A stretch of DNA of 64,000 bases from Pedobacter sp. PAMC26386 (lineage in GTDB: Bacteria; Bacteroidota; Bacteroidia; Sphingobacteriales; Sphingobacteriaceae): the NCBI GenBank assembly GCA_014302835.1, contig CP060294.1:2815067-2879066 (forward strand), read 5' to 3'. Both the position numbers and the translations under genes were made by a program. Positions 7,133 to 17,648 of the stretch are shown here, in pieces. Every line of letters starts with the position of its first letter. The stretch's first letter is position 1. A model generated the notes under the pieces. That model had not been told where the DNA came from. It did no database searches and saw nothing but the letters and a program-made list of their open reading frames with translations.

Positions 7133-10100
7133 TTACAAAGTAAGATTCAGGTTAAAACCGAAACTACGTACAGCCGGCTGACTAAATACATCTACCCCAG
7201 ATAATCCATTACCAGTAGACATCGTAAGCTCCGGATCGAAAGGGGCTTTTTTATAGAAGTACAAAAGGTTCCTTCCAACAATAGAGAATCTTAAACTTTT
7301 AATTGCTCCTTTAGTAAATGGAACAGTGTAACCCAAAGATGCCTCACGAAGGCGGACTACAGTTGCGCTATAAATATAGTTTTCGGTAATACCATCACGA
7401 CCACCCACTGAGGTGTACCATGTCTTAGGATCAACACTGGTAACTGGCTTGCCTGTAACAGCATCTACACCATTGATATTTACGCCACCCTGATTTCTCG
7501 CATCACCTGATACTTGTGAAACACCATATTTATCAAGTACAGCCTCTGTAAGGGACAATACCTGCCCTCCAAATTTTCCATCTACCAGGAAGCTCAATCT
7601 GAATTTTTTGTAATCAAAACTGTTGCTCCATCCTAATTGAAATTTAGGATTCGGGTTTCCAATGTAGTTATAACCACTATTAACCAATGGTTTACCATCT
7701 GCACCTATCATAATACGCCCCTGGTCATCACGTTTAAAAGTAACCCCAAAAATATCTCCGAATGATCCGCCTGTTCTTAATTCTGATTGATAAGTATTGT
7801 TACGGTTAGGAGTCAATATAAAGGCATTAATGCCATCCTTTGCATCCACATCGATTACTTTATTTTTATTTGCAGCTCCGTTGAATGAAGAGTTCCAGGT
7901 CAGATCTGTATTTTTTATGATATCATAACCCAGCATAAATTCAATGCCTGAGTTCTGAACATTTCCGGCATTAACATATCCTTGTGAAAAAGTAGTGGTA
8001 AAAGAAGGAATAATCTGAAAATACTGATTTTTTGTATTGGATTTGTAATAAGTGAAGCTTAAGCTTAATCTATCCTGAAGGAAACGTAAGTCAGTTCCAA
8101 CCTCAAAAGAAGTCGTTTTTTCTGGTTTCAATTCTGGGAAAGGAGCAACAGCATTTAAACGCACACCACCACCAGCATTAAAGTGAGTTAATGGATTAGT
8201 TACATAATTTGGTACAGTGTTACCTACCCGGGCATAAGTACCTCTCACTTTTGCATAAGAAATAACTTCCGGCAAGCTGAACATTTGGTTCAGGATAAAA
8301 GATAAACCTGCTGATGGATAAAAATAGCTGTTGTTAGGTGTAAATGCAAGGTTTGACGACCAGTCATTTCTTGCGGTAAGGGTTAAGAATGCCCAGTTTT
8401 TATAACCAATATTAGCATTTGCAAATATTGATTGTATCTGGTTATGATTGAATGGCAAAGTTGTGACAGGAGGACCGCCTACAGCTGTAACAATATTTTC
8501 AGGAAGAAAAACATTTGGTACGGTTAAACCTGTTCCAATATAGCTATTATCTGCATTAGGGCCAATAACGTTGCCAAAAGTATTATTATCGGTCACACTT
8601 GTTCCCAGCACACCATCAATTTTAAAATCAGAATGAGTTGGCACAGAAAAAGTAAGTAATAAATCTGCATACTTTTGTTCAGTAGTTTGATTACTCAATA
8701 ACAACTGTCCTCTTTCTTTAGCTAAAACCGCATTGGTACTCGCATATAAGTCCTGCTCGTACACATCGGTGAAACGATCAAGACTTCCACGCGCTTGTAT
8801 ACTTAACCAGCTATTAAAATCATATTTAGCACTGGCATTTAACAGCATACGGTTACGTTTGGACTCATTCAGGTTCCGGTTAAGTATCCACCATGGATTC
8901 TGTTGTACATCTTCATTGAATGGCCAGTTTTGTTTAGGTACTGGAACACCTTCTATGGTTCCAGGCAATTCAAACTGATTTCTGTAAGGAGAGATATCTC
9001 TTCCTCTTGGGAATAAATACAAACCGGTTAAAGGATTTAGGTAAAACCCAAGACCAGGACTGTTGTTAACTTTTTGAATGATATAATTGAAATTTCCGTC
9101 TACGGTTAATTTATTGTTCAGGAACTTAGCGGTCTCCCGGAAATTAATATTATGACGTGATAATTTATTAGTGGGTTCAATACCTCTTGCAGCTGTATTG
9201 GCATAAGAGAAATAAGATTGCGCCACCTCGTTTCCACCAGAAAGACTTAGGGAGTTGGTTAAGTTTGTACCCGTCTGAAAGAATGAGCTTACATTATCCT
9301 GCGATGACGGTATTTTATCACCCCAGCTATCTGCTCCGCCGGCTGTCTGGCCATAACTGTTTTGAAATTTAGGTTTATAAGCAACACGGTCAATATTAAG
9401 GGATGATGAAAAATTAATTACAGCTTTCCCAGCTTTTCCTTTTTTAGTAGTAATTAAGATTACCCCATTTTGTGCCTGGCTACCATATAATGCAGAGGCT
9501 GATGCGCCCTTTAATATAGTAAGACTCTCAATATCTTCAGGGTTTAGGTTCGATATACCGTCACCACCATCCTGACTTGGACTCACTGTAGTGGGGCCGC
9601 TTACTCCCTGTCCTACATTACTTCCAAAAGTATTGTTAGGCTGTCCGTTAGCATTAGAACCATTTGAAATTGGAACCCCATCTATGACATATAAGGGTTG
9701 GTTATTTCCGCCAGCTGACTTGTTTCCTCTTAAAACAACTTTAGCAGAACCACCCACTCCGGATGCACTTGGAGAGATCGTTACACCAGAAACTTTACCG
9801 TTCAGGGAATTCATTAAGTTATCACTTTTCACTCTGGTCAGTTCCGTTCCTGCAACCTGTTGTGTAGAATAAGTGATTGTTTTTTCCGATTTTTTAATAC
9901 CCAATGCAGTAACCACAACTTCTCCAAGTTGTTTTGAGTCTTCAGCAAGGGTAATGTTTACTGACGAAGATCCTACAGTTGCCTCCTGACGCACATAACC
10001 GATATAAGAGAAGATCAGGACATCACCAGTGTTGGCCTGGATGGCAAAGTTACCATTTGAATCTGTCTGAGTACTCAATTTTGTGCCTTTAACCTGGATG

Positions 10101-10291
10101 CTAACCCCAACCAGAGGTTGTCCGGTTACATCTTTGACAGTTCCTTTAATAACGGCTACTGTTTTCATCGTATTTAAAGGCCTGGCCATATGCACGGGCC
10201 AGCTAATCAATACCGGGCTGCCTGTATTGGTGAGATTTGCTCCCATTGCCAGGCCAGGCATCAATAAGGTGAATAGTAATAATTTTTTCAT
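7133..10291 (-). CDS. SusC/RagA-family TonB-dependent outer-membrane transporter
   Basis: The 1052-residue protein has a signal peptide. A CarboxypepD_reg-like domain (about 45-125, with VIKGTVKDVTGQPLVGVSI) comes next. The plug follows (about 135-285), with the SusC hallmarks YVIDGVPI and LKGASASALYGSQAQNG, then a C-terminal beta-barrel ending in an aromatic-containing strand. It imports a nutrient across the outer membrane with TonB energy, working with the SusD-like lipoprotein encoded next. It lacks an STN domain, so it is not a FecA-type transducer. A ROK regulator gene lies 53 bases upstream in the same direction. Length and architecture are normal for the family. Confidence 0.93.
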   Translation of the reverse strand: MKKLLLFTLLMPGLAMGANLTNTGSPVLISWPVHMARPLNTMKTVAVIKGTVKDVTGQPLVGVSIQVKGTKLSTQTDSNGNFAIQANTGDVLIFSYIGYVRQEATVGSSSVNITLAEDSKQLGEVVVTALGIKKSEKTITYSTQQVAGTELTRVKSDNLMNSLNGKVSGVTISPSASGVGGSAKVVLRGNKSAGGNNQPLYVIDGVPISNGSNANGQPNNTFGSNVGQGVSGPTTVSPSQDGGDGISNLNPEDIESLTILKGASASALYGSQAQNGVILITTKKGKAGKAVINFSSSLNIDRVAYKPKFQNSYGQTAGGADSWGDKIPSSQDNVSSFFQTGTNLTNSLSLSGGNEVAQSYFSYANTAARGIEPTNKLSRHNINFRETAKFLNNKLTVDGNFNYIIQKVNNSPGLGFYLNPLTGLYLFPRGRDISPYRNQFELPGTIEGVPVPKQNWPFNEDVQQNPWWILNRNLNESKRNRMLLNASAKYDFNSWLSIQARGSLDRFTDVYEQDLYASTNAVLAKERGQLLLSNQTTEQKYADLLLTFSVPTHSDFKIDGVLGTSVTDNNTFGNVIGPNADNSYIGTGLTVPNVFLPENIVTAVGGPPVTTLPFNHNQIQSIFANANIGYKNWAFLTLTARNDWSSNLAFTPNNSYFYPSAGLSFILNQMFSLPEVISYAKVRGTYARVGNTVPNYVTNPLTHFNAGGGVRLNAVAPFPELKPEKTTSFEVGTDLRFLQDRLSLSFTYYKSNTKNQYFQIIPSFTTTFSQGYVNAGNVQNSGIEFMLGYDIIKNTDLTWNSSFNGAANKNKVIDVDAKDGINAFILTPNRNNTYQSELRTGGSFGDIFGVTFKRDDQGRIMIGADGKPLVNSGYNYIGNPNPKFQLGWSNSFDYKKFRLSFLVDGKFGGQVLSLTEAVLDKYGVSQVSGDARNQGGVNINGVDAVTGKPVTSVDPKTWYTSVGGRDGITENYIYSATVVRLREASLGYTVPFTKGAIKSLRFSIVGRNLLYFYKKAPFDPELTMSTGNGLSGVDVFSQPAVRSFGFNLNLTL

Positions 10292-10344
10292 CTTTGGTTT
10301 TTTTTAAGTTGAGTTGAGATAATGTTAATTTCTAGCTTGTTTTA

Positions 10345-11577
10345 TTAAAGTTTTACCATATTCAATCGTTTTGTATTTATAGCTAATTGTTCATTGTCAA
10401 AGTTTTCCATAACCAATGCTGCTGCACCAATAATTTCACCATCAAAACCGAGATCTGAGATCAGTAACTCCGTATTTGCAGCTAACCGGGGAATACAGTA
10501 TTTATTCAGGGCCTGCTGCATTGGGGCCATCATTATTTTACCTGCCTTTGCCCCCCTGCCACTCAATACAATAGTTTGTGGATTCATAATATGAATCAGG
10601 ATAGAAAGCGCTTTTCCTATTTTATAACCTGCATCCGAAAGGAGTTCAATAACAAACTGATCACCATTATTGGCAGCGTCGAAAATGGCATCCCCCATTA
10701 ATTTCAATGGATCATCAATAAAGGAATGTAAAGTGGACAGTCTGCCCTGTTTAATACCTTCTATCGCTTTTTTCACAACAACAAGCATTGACGCTTCAGC
10801 TTCCAGACAGCCTTGTTTACCGCAGATACAGAGCACCCCATCTTCAAATACAGGAATATGACTGAATTCTCCCGCAAAACCACTATAGCCTCTGAAAATA
10901 TCACCTTTAACAATCATTCCAAGACCAATCCCCCAGCCCAGATTAATCACCATGACTTCGGTCAAAGACTTAGCTATTCCAAATCTTTGCTCAGCCAGTG
11001 CAATAATACTGGAGTCGTTATCTATATAGGTAGGTAAACCGGTCGCCTTTGCGAGATAATCAGTTAACTTTTCCCCGTTGGCATCGAGATAAGAGTAATT
11101 TATTCCATCTTTTACACTAACAAAGCCAGGCATTCCAATACCAATCCCTAAAATGTTGTCTTTTTTAATGCCTGATTTTATGATATAGCTATCGATGTAA
11201 CTTATCAATTCAGCAAGGGCAACTGAATTATTATTCAAAACCATTTCTACAGTTTCGATTTCTGTAACCGGTTTATTGTTCAGATCGACAATAGTGATCC
11301 TGGTAGAAAGCTGATCCATTGCAATGGCCATAATATACATCGCATCTGGTTTTACAGCATACATTAGTGGTCTGCGCCCTCCGCTTGAAGGCGCATAACC
11401 CACTTCAATAACAAATCCCTCTTCTATTAACTCGTTTATCGTTTTAGTTATAATTGGTATACTTTTATTAAACAAAGTGCTCATTTCGGCACATGAAAGT
11501 GATTTCTCAAGATACAATTGCTTTAAAATCTCACTTTTTAAGTCTGTGCTTTTAACTAGCTTCTCTTTTACTTCCAT
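10345..11577 (-). CDS. ROK-family transcriptional regulator (NagC/XylR/Mlc type)
   Basis: The 410-residue protein starts with a winged helix (about 10-75, with SCAEMSTLFNKSIPIITKTINELIEEG). A full ROK domain follows, containing the GIGIGMPG glycine-rich motif and the zinc motif GEFSHIPV...CICGKQGCLEAEAS. ROK repressors bind a sugar or sugar phosphate and release DNA. It is encoded upstream of and co-directional with the SusC-like gene, 53 bases apart. This suggests it is the local sensor and is itself induced with the transporter. The ROK context points to a carbohydrate substrate such as an amino sugar or glucan, which is inference. SusCD pairs are more often controlled by hybrid two-component systems or sigma/anti-sigma pairs. 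Confidence 0.88.
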   Translation of the reverse strand: MEVKEKLVKSTDLKSEILKQLYLEKSLSCAEMSTLFNKSIPIITKTINELIEEGFVIEVGYAPSSGGRRPLMYAVKPDAMYIMAIAMDQLSTRITIVDLNNKPVTEIETVEMVLNNNSVALAELISYIDSYIIKSGIKKDNILGIGIGMPGFVSVKDGINYSYLDANGEKLTDYLAKATGLPTYIDNDSSIIALAEQRFGIAKSLTEVMVINLGWGIGLGMIVKGDIFRGYSGFAGEFSHIPVFEDGVLCICGKQGCLEAEASMLVVVKKAIEGIKQGRLSTLHSFIDDPLKLMGDAIFDAANNGDQFVIELLSDAGYKIGKALSILIHIMNPQTIVLSGRGAKAGKIMMAPMQQALNKYCIPRLAANTELLISDLGFDGEIIGAAALVMENFDNEQLAINTKRLNMVKL

Positions 11578-11758
11578 TATATATTTGATTACTTCATAAA
11601 CTTACTAAAATATTTTAATAAGTTTTTCAAGTAATTAAAATAAAATAGGAATAATTTAAACTTTCTCGTTTTATTACATAAGTAAATCAATTTAGCAGAG
11701 GTGAATAAAATGTGATCTAAATCCAGAAATATCTTCTGGTGCTCAGTTTTTATTGAAT
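11578..11758. other. Intergenic region upstream of the ROK gene
   Basis: This AT-rich stretch probably contains the ROK-SusCD promoter on the minus strand. I find no exact TAnnTTTG box and no long inverted repeat. A 60-codon minus-strand frame here is low-complexity (Phe/Lys/Leu-rich) and does not look like a gene. Confidence 0.35.
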
Positions 11759-11794
11759 AAAAAAAAAGCATAACCCGATTTGAACAGGTTATGC
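11759..11794 (-). terminator. Rho-independent terminator after PorP/SprF gene
   Basis: GCATAACC (11768-11775) and GGTTATGC (11787-11794) form a perfect 8-bp stem. On the minus strand it is followed by a run of Ts. It lies about 100 bases downstream of the PorP/SprF stop codon and closes the adhesin operon. Confidence 0.75.
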
Positions 11795-11893
11795 AATTTC
11801 ACAACCTGTTTAAATCAGGCTGTATTTCAAAAAAACACACCAATTGTAAAAGAATTAAGCTGACAGATATCCCTAAATATTAGCTTAATTTTT

Positions 11894-12805
11894 TTACAGT
11901 AATTTAGCCTGCGCCGCTTTTTTACCGAAACGGATTCCTACAGAAATCTCATGAGATCCCTTACTAATTTTGCCAATATTAGCACTGCCAAAACCGGTTT
12001 GATAACTGTATCCAAATTTCAGGTTATTATTCAGAATGACTGATATTATGCCGGCAATTTCATCAGTAGTTTTATAGTTAACTCCAAATCCAAATTTGTC
12101 TTTCAGATAAACAGTTGCAGATATATCTGCCTGCGTATCATAAGTCCTGCTGTAGGCAACCAGGGTAGCAGGTTTGAATTTCACATCTTCATTCAATTTG
12201 AAAAGATAGGCTCCACTAAAATAATACGTATTGCTATAATTTCGTTTATCATCTACAGATGCCGTACCCAAACTACGAAAGCTTAATCTTGGTAAAGAGG
12301 CACCGACATAGTATTTTTCTGGGCTGTATAACATCAATCCTAAACCAACAGTTCCTACAGTTTCCCTGATATCGTTACGGAAACTCACATCATTAGGATC
12401 AACTTCCGAATAACTTGCGATGTAATTCCTGAAACCTGCATTGAATGAGGCAGCAAAGAAATTATCATCCGAAAGCTGTACAGCTTTAGCAAAAAAAACG
12501 CTTACTTCAGTCAGTTTTTCAATATTGAATTTATCGTAGGTGAGTGACAAACCAGCCGCCCCGTTTATCTTTTCGATAGGCATACTCCCATTTAGCTGAA
12601 GTGTATATGGAGCACCTTCTATCCCGGCCCATTGTTTCCGGCTGTTCAAATTAACGGCCCCGGCTTTATCTAATAAGGAATAGGCAGAGTTGAATGGAAT
12701 CTGGTTATCATGATATTGGGTAAAAGAAGTAGACTGCTGCGCCTGGCTTGCGCTGAACATCATGATCAACGCACCTGTGAATAGTGCCTGTTTAAAGAAT
12801 TTCAT
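11894..12805 (-). CDS. PorP/SprF-family type IX secretion-associated outer-membrane protein
   Basis: The 303-residue product has a signal peptide (cut near SQAQ) and a predicted small beta-barrel typical of PorP/SprF. The family start, an FTQYHDNQIPFNSAYS-like segment followed by the RKQWAGIEGAPYT motif, is clear. The C-terminal HEISVGIRFGKK strand is also typical. SprF-like proteins are needed for secretion or surface attachment of type IX cargo carrying a type B (CHU_C) C-terminal domain. They are usually encoded right after such a cargo, as here, 53 bases downstream of the giant MBG-repeat protein. It is therefore best read as the dedicated partner of that protein rather than the gliding SprF. 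Confidence 0.9.
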   Translation of the reverse strand: MKFFKQALFTGALIMMFSASQAQQSTSFTQYHDNQIPFNSAYSLLDKAGAVNLNSRKQWAGIEGAPYTLQLNGSMPIEKINGAAGLSLTYDKFNIEKLTEVSVFFAKAVQLSDDNFFAASFNAGFRNYIASYSEVDPNDVSFRNDIRETVGTVGLGLMLYSPEKYYVGASLPRLSFRSLGTASVDDKRNYSNTYYFSGAYLFKLNEDVKFKPATLVAYSRTYDTQADISATVYLKDKFGFGVNYKTTDEIAGIISVILNNNLKFGYSYQTGFGSANIGKISKGSHEISVGIRFGKKAAQAKLL

Positions 12806-12858
12806 ATATCTGTTTTATATTTTGATAAGGCCGGAAGCAAATTCCGACCTGTTAAGAA

Positions 12859-15800
12859 TTAGTATTTAAGGATGAAATAACCTGTTTTACGCTTTACACG
12901 GCTATCCATCTGGTATTCAATCAGACAGAAATATGTACCCTGGGGTAAGCTCTCTCCTGATTTAGATTTACCAACAAAGACATGCTGGTCATTATCGTAA
13001 CCTTCTATATCAAATACTTTAAGGCCATTGCGGTTGATAATTGTCACCTTATTTAGTGGAAAATCTTTGACTCCATCAATAGATAAGAATTCGTTCACAC
13101 CATCACCATTGATCGATAATGCGGGATGAATTTTTAATCCATCACCAGCTTCATCTGCCACCTGAATATCCTGTATAACCAATTTCGCAGCGGCATAACG
13201 GCTATCTCCTGGCTGGCTGGCGGTGATTTGTGTCTTCCCTATTCTCAGGCCTTTAAGATCAGCACCAGTCAGGGAAACAAGATATGGATTGGCTACTGTA
13301 AAGATTAGAGGTAAACCAGCACTCGATGATCCTTTTAAAGTATATGTTCCATTAATTTGTAGCGCCGGTATATTGTCAAAAGTAATGGTTTGCTCTGCTT
13401 TGCTTACCACTAACAGACGACTTGCTGATGGTGTAGTCGCATAATTTGGATTTGCCGGAGCAGTGGCTGTAATCATTACATTTCCAGCCCCTAACAGGTG
13501 AATTTTGTTATTCACAATAGTTGCAATCGTCACGTCGGCACTGCTGAATACAGGCGTTTCTCCACTTGTCAATACTGCATCAGGGGTAAAATCAGCATCA
13601 CCAACAATTTTTGTATTGATCACGTCCAGAGTGATTGTTCTGGTCGTGGAAGTAACAGTTAATACACCATTGATATAATCGAAGTTGTAATTGTCTGCTG
13701 AAGCTCCTGTTAATACAATTGGGTAAGTACCTGCTGCAGAATTTTTCACAGCCACAGTTGAAGCTAATGGTGGATTCTGGATCACAGATTCACCCTCAGC
13801 ATTTACAAAACCACTATACTTAAAGGTTAAGGCAGGATTATCAATTCCAAAAACTCTGGTCTTATTATCTGCAATTACCTTTAATACCGCCTTATCAACT
13901 GTTAAAATCCCTGATTCATAACTAATGGTATAATTTAATGCAGAAGCGGCGCTTCCGGAAATAATATAAGTTCCTGAAGGGGATAATGGTTTGGCAATCG
14001 TAGTCAGTAAAGCCGGTGCAGCTATAGCAGTAGCTAAAGTTTCTCCGTTTACAAAACCATCATATGTAGCTGTTAATACAGGATTTGATTGCCCGTATAA
14101 TCTTGTTTTACTATCGGCTCTGACAATCAATGCTCTTTTTGCAACTACAAGTGATTTACTTACACTGGTCGCAACAAAATCAGCTGTTGCAGCAAAAGAG
14201 GCGACAATATTAGCAGTTCCTGTACCCGATATTTTTACTTTTCCATTCTCTATCACAGCAACATTTATATTATCGGAAGTATAAACTGGTTGTACACCAG
14301 CATTTGAAGAAGCAGCCGGGTCAAAATTTGCATCCCCATAAGTTAAGACCGGTAAGTCAGCATAAGTAATAACTGACAAGCTTCTGATAGATAGCTGTCC
14401 GGGAGTATAAGTAATCGCATAATTTACAGATGAAGCACCGCTTACTGCAATCGGATAAGTCCCTTTACCTGAGGTAGCTGTAGCTGTAGTTACTCCTACT
14501 GGAGCTGTGGTTAAACTACTAGCCTGATCTCCATTCACAAAGCCTGTATAAGTAAAGGTAAAAACAGGATCAGCTTGTCCGGCCCCGCGTTCTGCATGAT
14601 CAGCTTTAATATTCAGTGGTGCCTGATTGATAGTTAACAGACCGGGATGATAACTAACCAGGTAATTTGTGGTCGCTGTTAAACCCGAAACTGTAACCGG
14701 ATAGTTAGCTGCACCTGAACCTGCAGCAGCTGCAGTAGCTATTACCGTTTTTAAATTTAAATCGGTTATATTATCCTGAGGTGCCAGGCCTGTATAAACT
14801 AGTGTGAATTCAGGATTTGCCTGTCCATATATTTTAGACTTGTCATCAGCTTTAACAGAAAGTGGTGCTCTATCCACAGTCAATACACCTTGCTGATAGC
14901 TGAATTTATAATTTGAAGCAACTGCTGCAATGGCACTAATTGCATAAGTCCCCGCAGCAGAATTTATAGTCGCCAGGGTCGATATTTGTGGTTTTACGGT
15001 TAAAATACTTTCTGTTTCTCCATAAGCGAGTCCACTATAACTTGCTGTAAGTACAGGGTTTGCCTGTGCGTATAACCTGTTTTTCGGATTAGCGGTAATC
15101 ATCGCCATCTTCTGATCTACATAAAGTGTTGTTGCTCCGGTAGCGCCTGAGCCAAATGTCGCTGTTACAGTTGTAGAACCGGCACCCTTTATTTCCAATA
15201 GACCAGCTGAATTAACAACAGCTATGGCCGGGTTAGAGACAGTATAGGTTGGCGCACCTCCCGAACTGATTGCACCCGGATCAAAGGCTGCATCACCATA
15301 AGTCTTATTTATAGGTGAAAAAGCAACATTTCCTTCTGTTAGTTTTCCATTTACAAAAGTGATCGCATAATTTAATGATGTTAAACCTGATGGGATAATC
15401 AGGAACCCGGTTCCGTTTACTTGTTTGGTAAATGTAATTGTACCAGTTAGTTTACTGACATCATCTGCATATACGAAACCTTCATAACGGGCGGTAAAGA
15501 CAGGATCTTTTTCACCAGTCAGTTTCGATTTATCATCTGCGGTTATCTTTAAAGGAACTTTTGCCAGGCTGATATGCTGGCTGGCTATTGCTGGTCCATA
15601 AACCGCATCTTCTGCTTGTAAAGCTGTAATATCTACTTCACCTGCGCCAATAATTTTCACAGTCCACTCCCCTACTATATCTTTTTCAATTACCGCAACA
15701 GCCGGATCAGAACTGGTAAATGTAATTGGGTTTGCGGTATTACTGATTGCCTGAAAAATTAGTGGCTGATCTCCATAAGCCGCCGCTGAAGGAATATTTT

Positions 15801-17610
15801 TCAACGTAATAATCTGATCAGCTTTAGCTATTATCGTCAGCCTTCCTTTTACTGGGTTAAAAGTGTATTTGTCAGAGGTTAATGCGGTAATGTCTACTAA
15901 AATATCATATATACCTGCCACAGACATCGCATCTGCCTGAATGGTTAAGATTGGTGTACCTGTTATCGCAGTGGCATCATCTGTACCTTTAAAAGCGCCA
16001 TAAGTAAATGTAGCTACAGGATTTGCACTTCCATGTGTCTTGCTTTTATCTTCTGCAATTACATCAATTACTGCTTTTGCAATGGTCAGGGTACTAGTTA
16101 CTTCGACAGCAGGAGAATAATTTGCATTTCCAGCCTGGTTTGCTCTGATAACTACTGTACCTGATTTTTTGATGATGACCTGGTTACCTGCAGCAATTTC
16201 GGCAATTGCCGGATTATCTGAGGTATAAATTACTGCGTTTCCACTCGCCCCACCATTAGCAGCCAGGATTATATTGGCATCCCCGTAAACGCGTGAAAAT
16301 GCAGCAGGTAAACCCGTAATTGTTTGCGGAGTTGCTGTTACAGTGATACTTTTGGTTGCTGTTGCAGGGTCTGTAATTGTATTTCCCGGTTCAGTTACAG
16401 TGATTACTGCCGTCCCTCCTCCAATTACTTTTACAGTGCTGCCAGTAAGCTGAAGAATACCTGCCGGGGTTACTGTATATTGGAAAGCAGTTAAACCAGC
16501 TGTACTATTTGCTGTAAGTACGAAATCAGCGTCACCTACTTTGAAGGTAGCTGGAAAGGTATTAGTAAAAGTAACGGTTTGCGGAGATTTTGGAAGCGCA
16601 AGAGTAACTTTATTTCCATCAAGTACAAGTGATTGGGTGCCATCAGCACCAGAACCAAGATTTGATAAAGTCGTGGAGACTGTACCTCCTGTAGTTAATC
16701 CATTAGCCCAGGAACCATCAGCAGAAGTGTTATAGCCCGCTAATGAACCATCCGCTAAACTACGCTGTTCAATACGGCGGATCCCTTTTTGATCAGCACT
16801 TAATATCATTGTGCCCCAGGCCCCAGGAGATCCATTTACATCGTTAAAATAAAATGGAGAAAGCCCTGAAAATTCATCAGCTTTCACTGAAGCTACGCCG
16901 TCATCTTCAATAAATGTTCCAGCAATAGGACGGCCCGTCCCTTCAATATTGTCATAAAGAAATACAAAGTTTTTAGCAATCCCACTAGCTGCTGCCGTAC
17001 TGCGAATAGCTGTTCCGGCACCAGGAGCCCCCTGATCATCAACATCCATACTCGTGATTGTCAGTAAATCCGACTCAGGTGAGTGTAATTTATAAGCAAT
17101 GGCAGTTGGATCAGCAGCATCAGGATCATTCAATGATATTCTCAATAATAAATTCTGTCCAGGATTCATTCCATTGGTATGAACTGTTTCCTGAATAAAC
17201 CAACCCGTATAATTTCCAGCGCCATCAGAAGTTAGAACTCCATAATCCGAAAGAAGTTTTCCTGTCACAGGAGATCCGTTTTTGATTTTTGACTTTTCTA
17301 ATGGTGGTCTGTAAAAATCTCCGCTAACATGTCCTGCTGTTCCTGAAGCCACATTGCTGGTCGGAAGAAGATATATATAAAATCCACCAATATCAGTGGC
17401 AGTATTTGAGGTAACCAGATTGTTTTCATATCTGTAGGTCTTATTTGGTTTCAGACCTGTTATTCTAGCTCTATACACGTAAGGAATACCATTACGTGCA
17501 TATGCTCCCCCCTCAATGTATTTTGGAAATATCAGCATTTCAAGTTTAGGCTCTTGCCCAAATACTTGAATGGAGAATAAAATAAGTAAAAACAGTAAAA
17601 TATTTTTCAT
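12859..17610 (-). CDS. Giant MBG-repeat surface protein with type B type IX secretion C-terminal domain
   Basis: The 1583-residue protein has a signal peptide (1-18) and an N-terminal domain of unknown family (about 20-320). A long array follows, then a C-terminal CHU_C/gliding-motility-associated domain (about 1490-1583). That domain contains INGDGVNEFLSI, the conserved type B sorting segment, and ends in TGYFILKY. Seven MBG modules can be recognised by their DDKSKxYGxANPxFTxxYxGF-like openings, at about residues 510, 690, 838, 921, 1002, 1165 and 1247. Ig-like modules containing YGDAxFDP lie between them. MBG proteins are surface-exposed, adhesin-like or matrix polymers; the ligand is unknown. 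It sits between a small lipoprotein gene and PorP/SprF, forming a three-gene display operon. The type IX route is confident; an adhesive role is inferred. Confidence 0.9.
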   Translation of the reverse strand: MKNILLFLLILFSIQVFGQEPKLEMLIFPKYIEGGAYARNGIPYVYRARITGLKPNKTYRYENNLVTSNTATDIGGFYIYLLPTSNVASGTAGHVSGDFYRPPLEKSKIKNGSPVTGKLLSDYGVLTSDGAGNYTGWFIQETVHTNGMNPGQNLLLRISLNDPDAADPTAIAYKLHSPESDLLTITSMDVDDQGAPGAGTAIRSTAAASGIAKNFVFLYDNIEGTGRPIAGTFIEDDGVASVKADEFSGLSPFYFNDVNGSPGAWGTMILSADQKGIRRIEQRSLADGSLAGYNTSADGSWANGLTTGGTVSTTLSNLGSGADGTQSLVLDGNKVTLALPKSPQTVTFTNTFPATFKVGDADFVLTANSTAGLTAFQYTVTPAGILQLTGSTVKVIGGGTAVITVTEPGNTITDPATATKSITVTATPQTITGLPAAFSRVYGDANIILAANGGASGNAVIYTSDNPAIAEIAAGNQVIIKKSGTVVIRANQAGNANYSPAVEVTSTLTIAKAVIDVIAEDKSKTHGSANPVATFTYGAFKGTDDATAITGTPILTIQADAMSVAGIYDILVDITALTSDKYTFNPVKGRLTIIAKADQIITLKNIPSAAAYGDQPLIFQAISNTANPITFTSSDPAVAVIEKDIVGEWTVKIIGAGEVDITALQAEDAVYGPAIASQHISLAKVPLKITADDKSKLTGEKDPVFTARYEGFVYADDVSKLTGTITFTKQVNGTGFLIIPSGLTSLNYAITFVNGKLTEGNVAFSPINKTYGDAAFDPGAISSGGAPTYTVSNPAIAVVNSAGLLEIKGAGSTTVTATFGSGATGATTLYVDQKMAMITANPKNRLYAQANPVLTASYSGLAYGETESILTVKPQISTLATINSAAGTYAISAIAAVASNYKFSYQQGVLTVDRAPLSVKADDKSKIYGQANPEFTLVYTGLAPQDNITDLNLKTVIATAAAAGSGAANYPVTVSGLTATTNYLVSYHPGLLTINQAPLNIKADHAERGAGQADPVFTFTYTGFVNGDQASSLTTAPVGVTTATATSGKGTYPIAVSGASSVNYAITYTPGQLSIRSLSVITYADLPVLTYGDANFDPAASSNAGVQPVYTSDNINVAVIENGKVKISGTGTANIVASFAATADFVATSVSKSLVVAKRALIVRADSKTRLYGQSNPVLTATYDGFVNGETLATAIAAPALLTTIAKPLSPSGTYIISGSAASALNYTISYESGILTVDKAVLKVIADNKTRVFGIDNPALTFKYSGFVNAEGESVIQNPPLASTVAVKNSAAGTYPIVLTGASADNYNFDYINGVLTVTSTTRTITLDVINTKIVGDADFTPDAVLTSGETPVFSSADVTIATIVNNKIHLLGAGNVMITATAPANPNYATTPSASRLLVVSKAEQTITFDNIPALQINGTYTLKGSSSAGLPLIFTVANPYLVSLTGADLKGLRIGKTQITASQPGDSRYAAAKLVIQDIQVADEAGDGLKIHPALSINGDGVNEFLSIDGVKDFPLNKVTIINRNGLKVFDIEGYDNDQHVFVGKSKSGESLPQGTYFCLIEYQMDSRVKRKTGYFILKY
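13620..16090 (-). repeat. Region encoding seven MBG modules
   Basis: The repeats are conserved at protein level, each about 80 residues, and alternate irregularly with Ig-like modules. At DNA level the copies have diverged, so this is an old domain array rather than a recent tandem duplication. Confidence 0.8.
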
Positions 17611-17648
17611 CTATAATAATTTTAAGATAAGTCGGTTTTAGGGGAGCA

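Noticed and set aside
11589..11771. 60-codon minus-strand frame rich in Phe, Lys and Leu
   Set aside because: Low-complexity translation of AT-rich DNA between a terminator and the ROK gene; no family features.
13620..16090. Repetitive DNA that might be taken for a CRISPR or tandem repeat array
   Set aside because: The repeats are diverged protein modules (MBG) in one long reading frame, not identical short DNA repeats with spacers.
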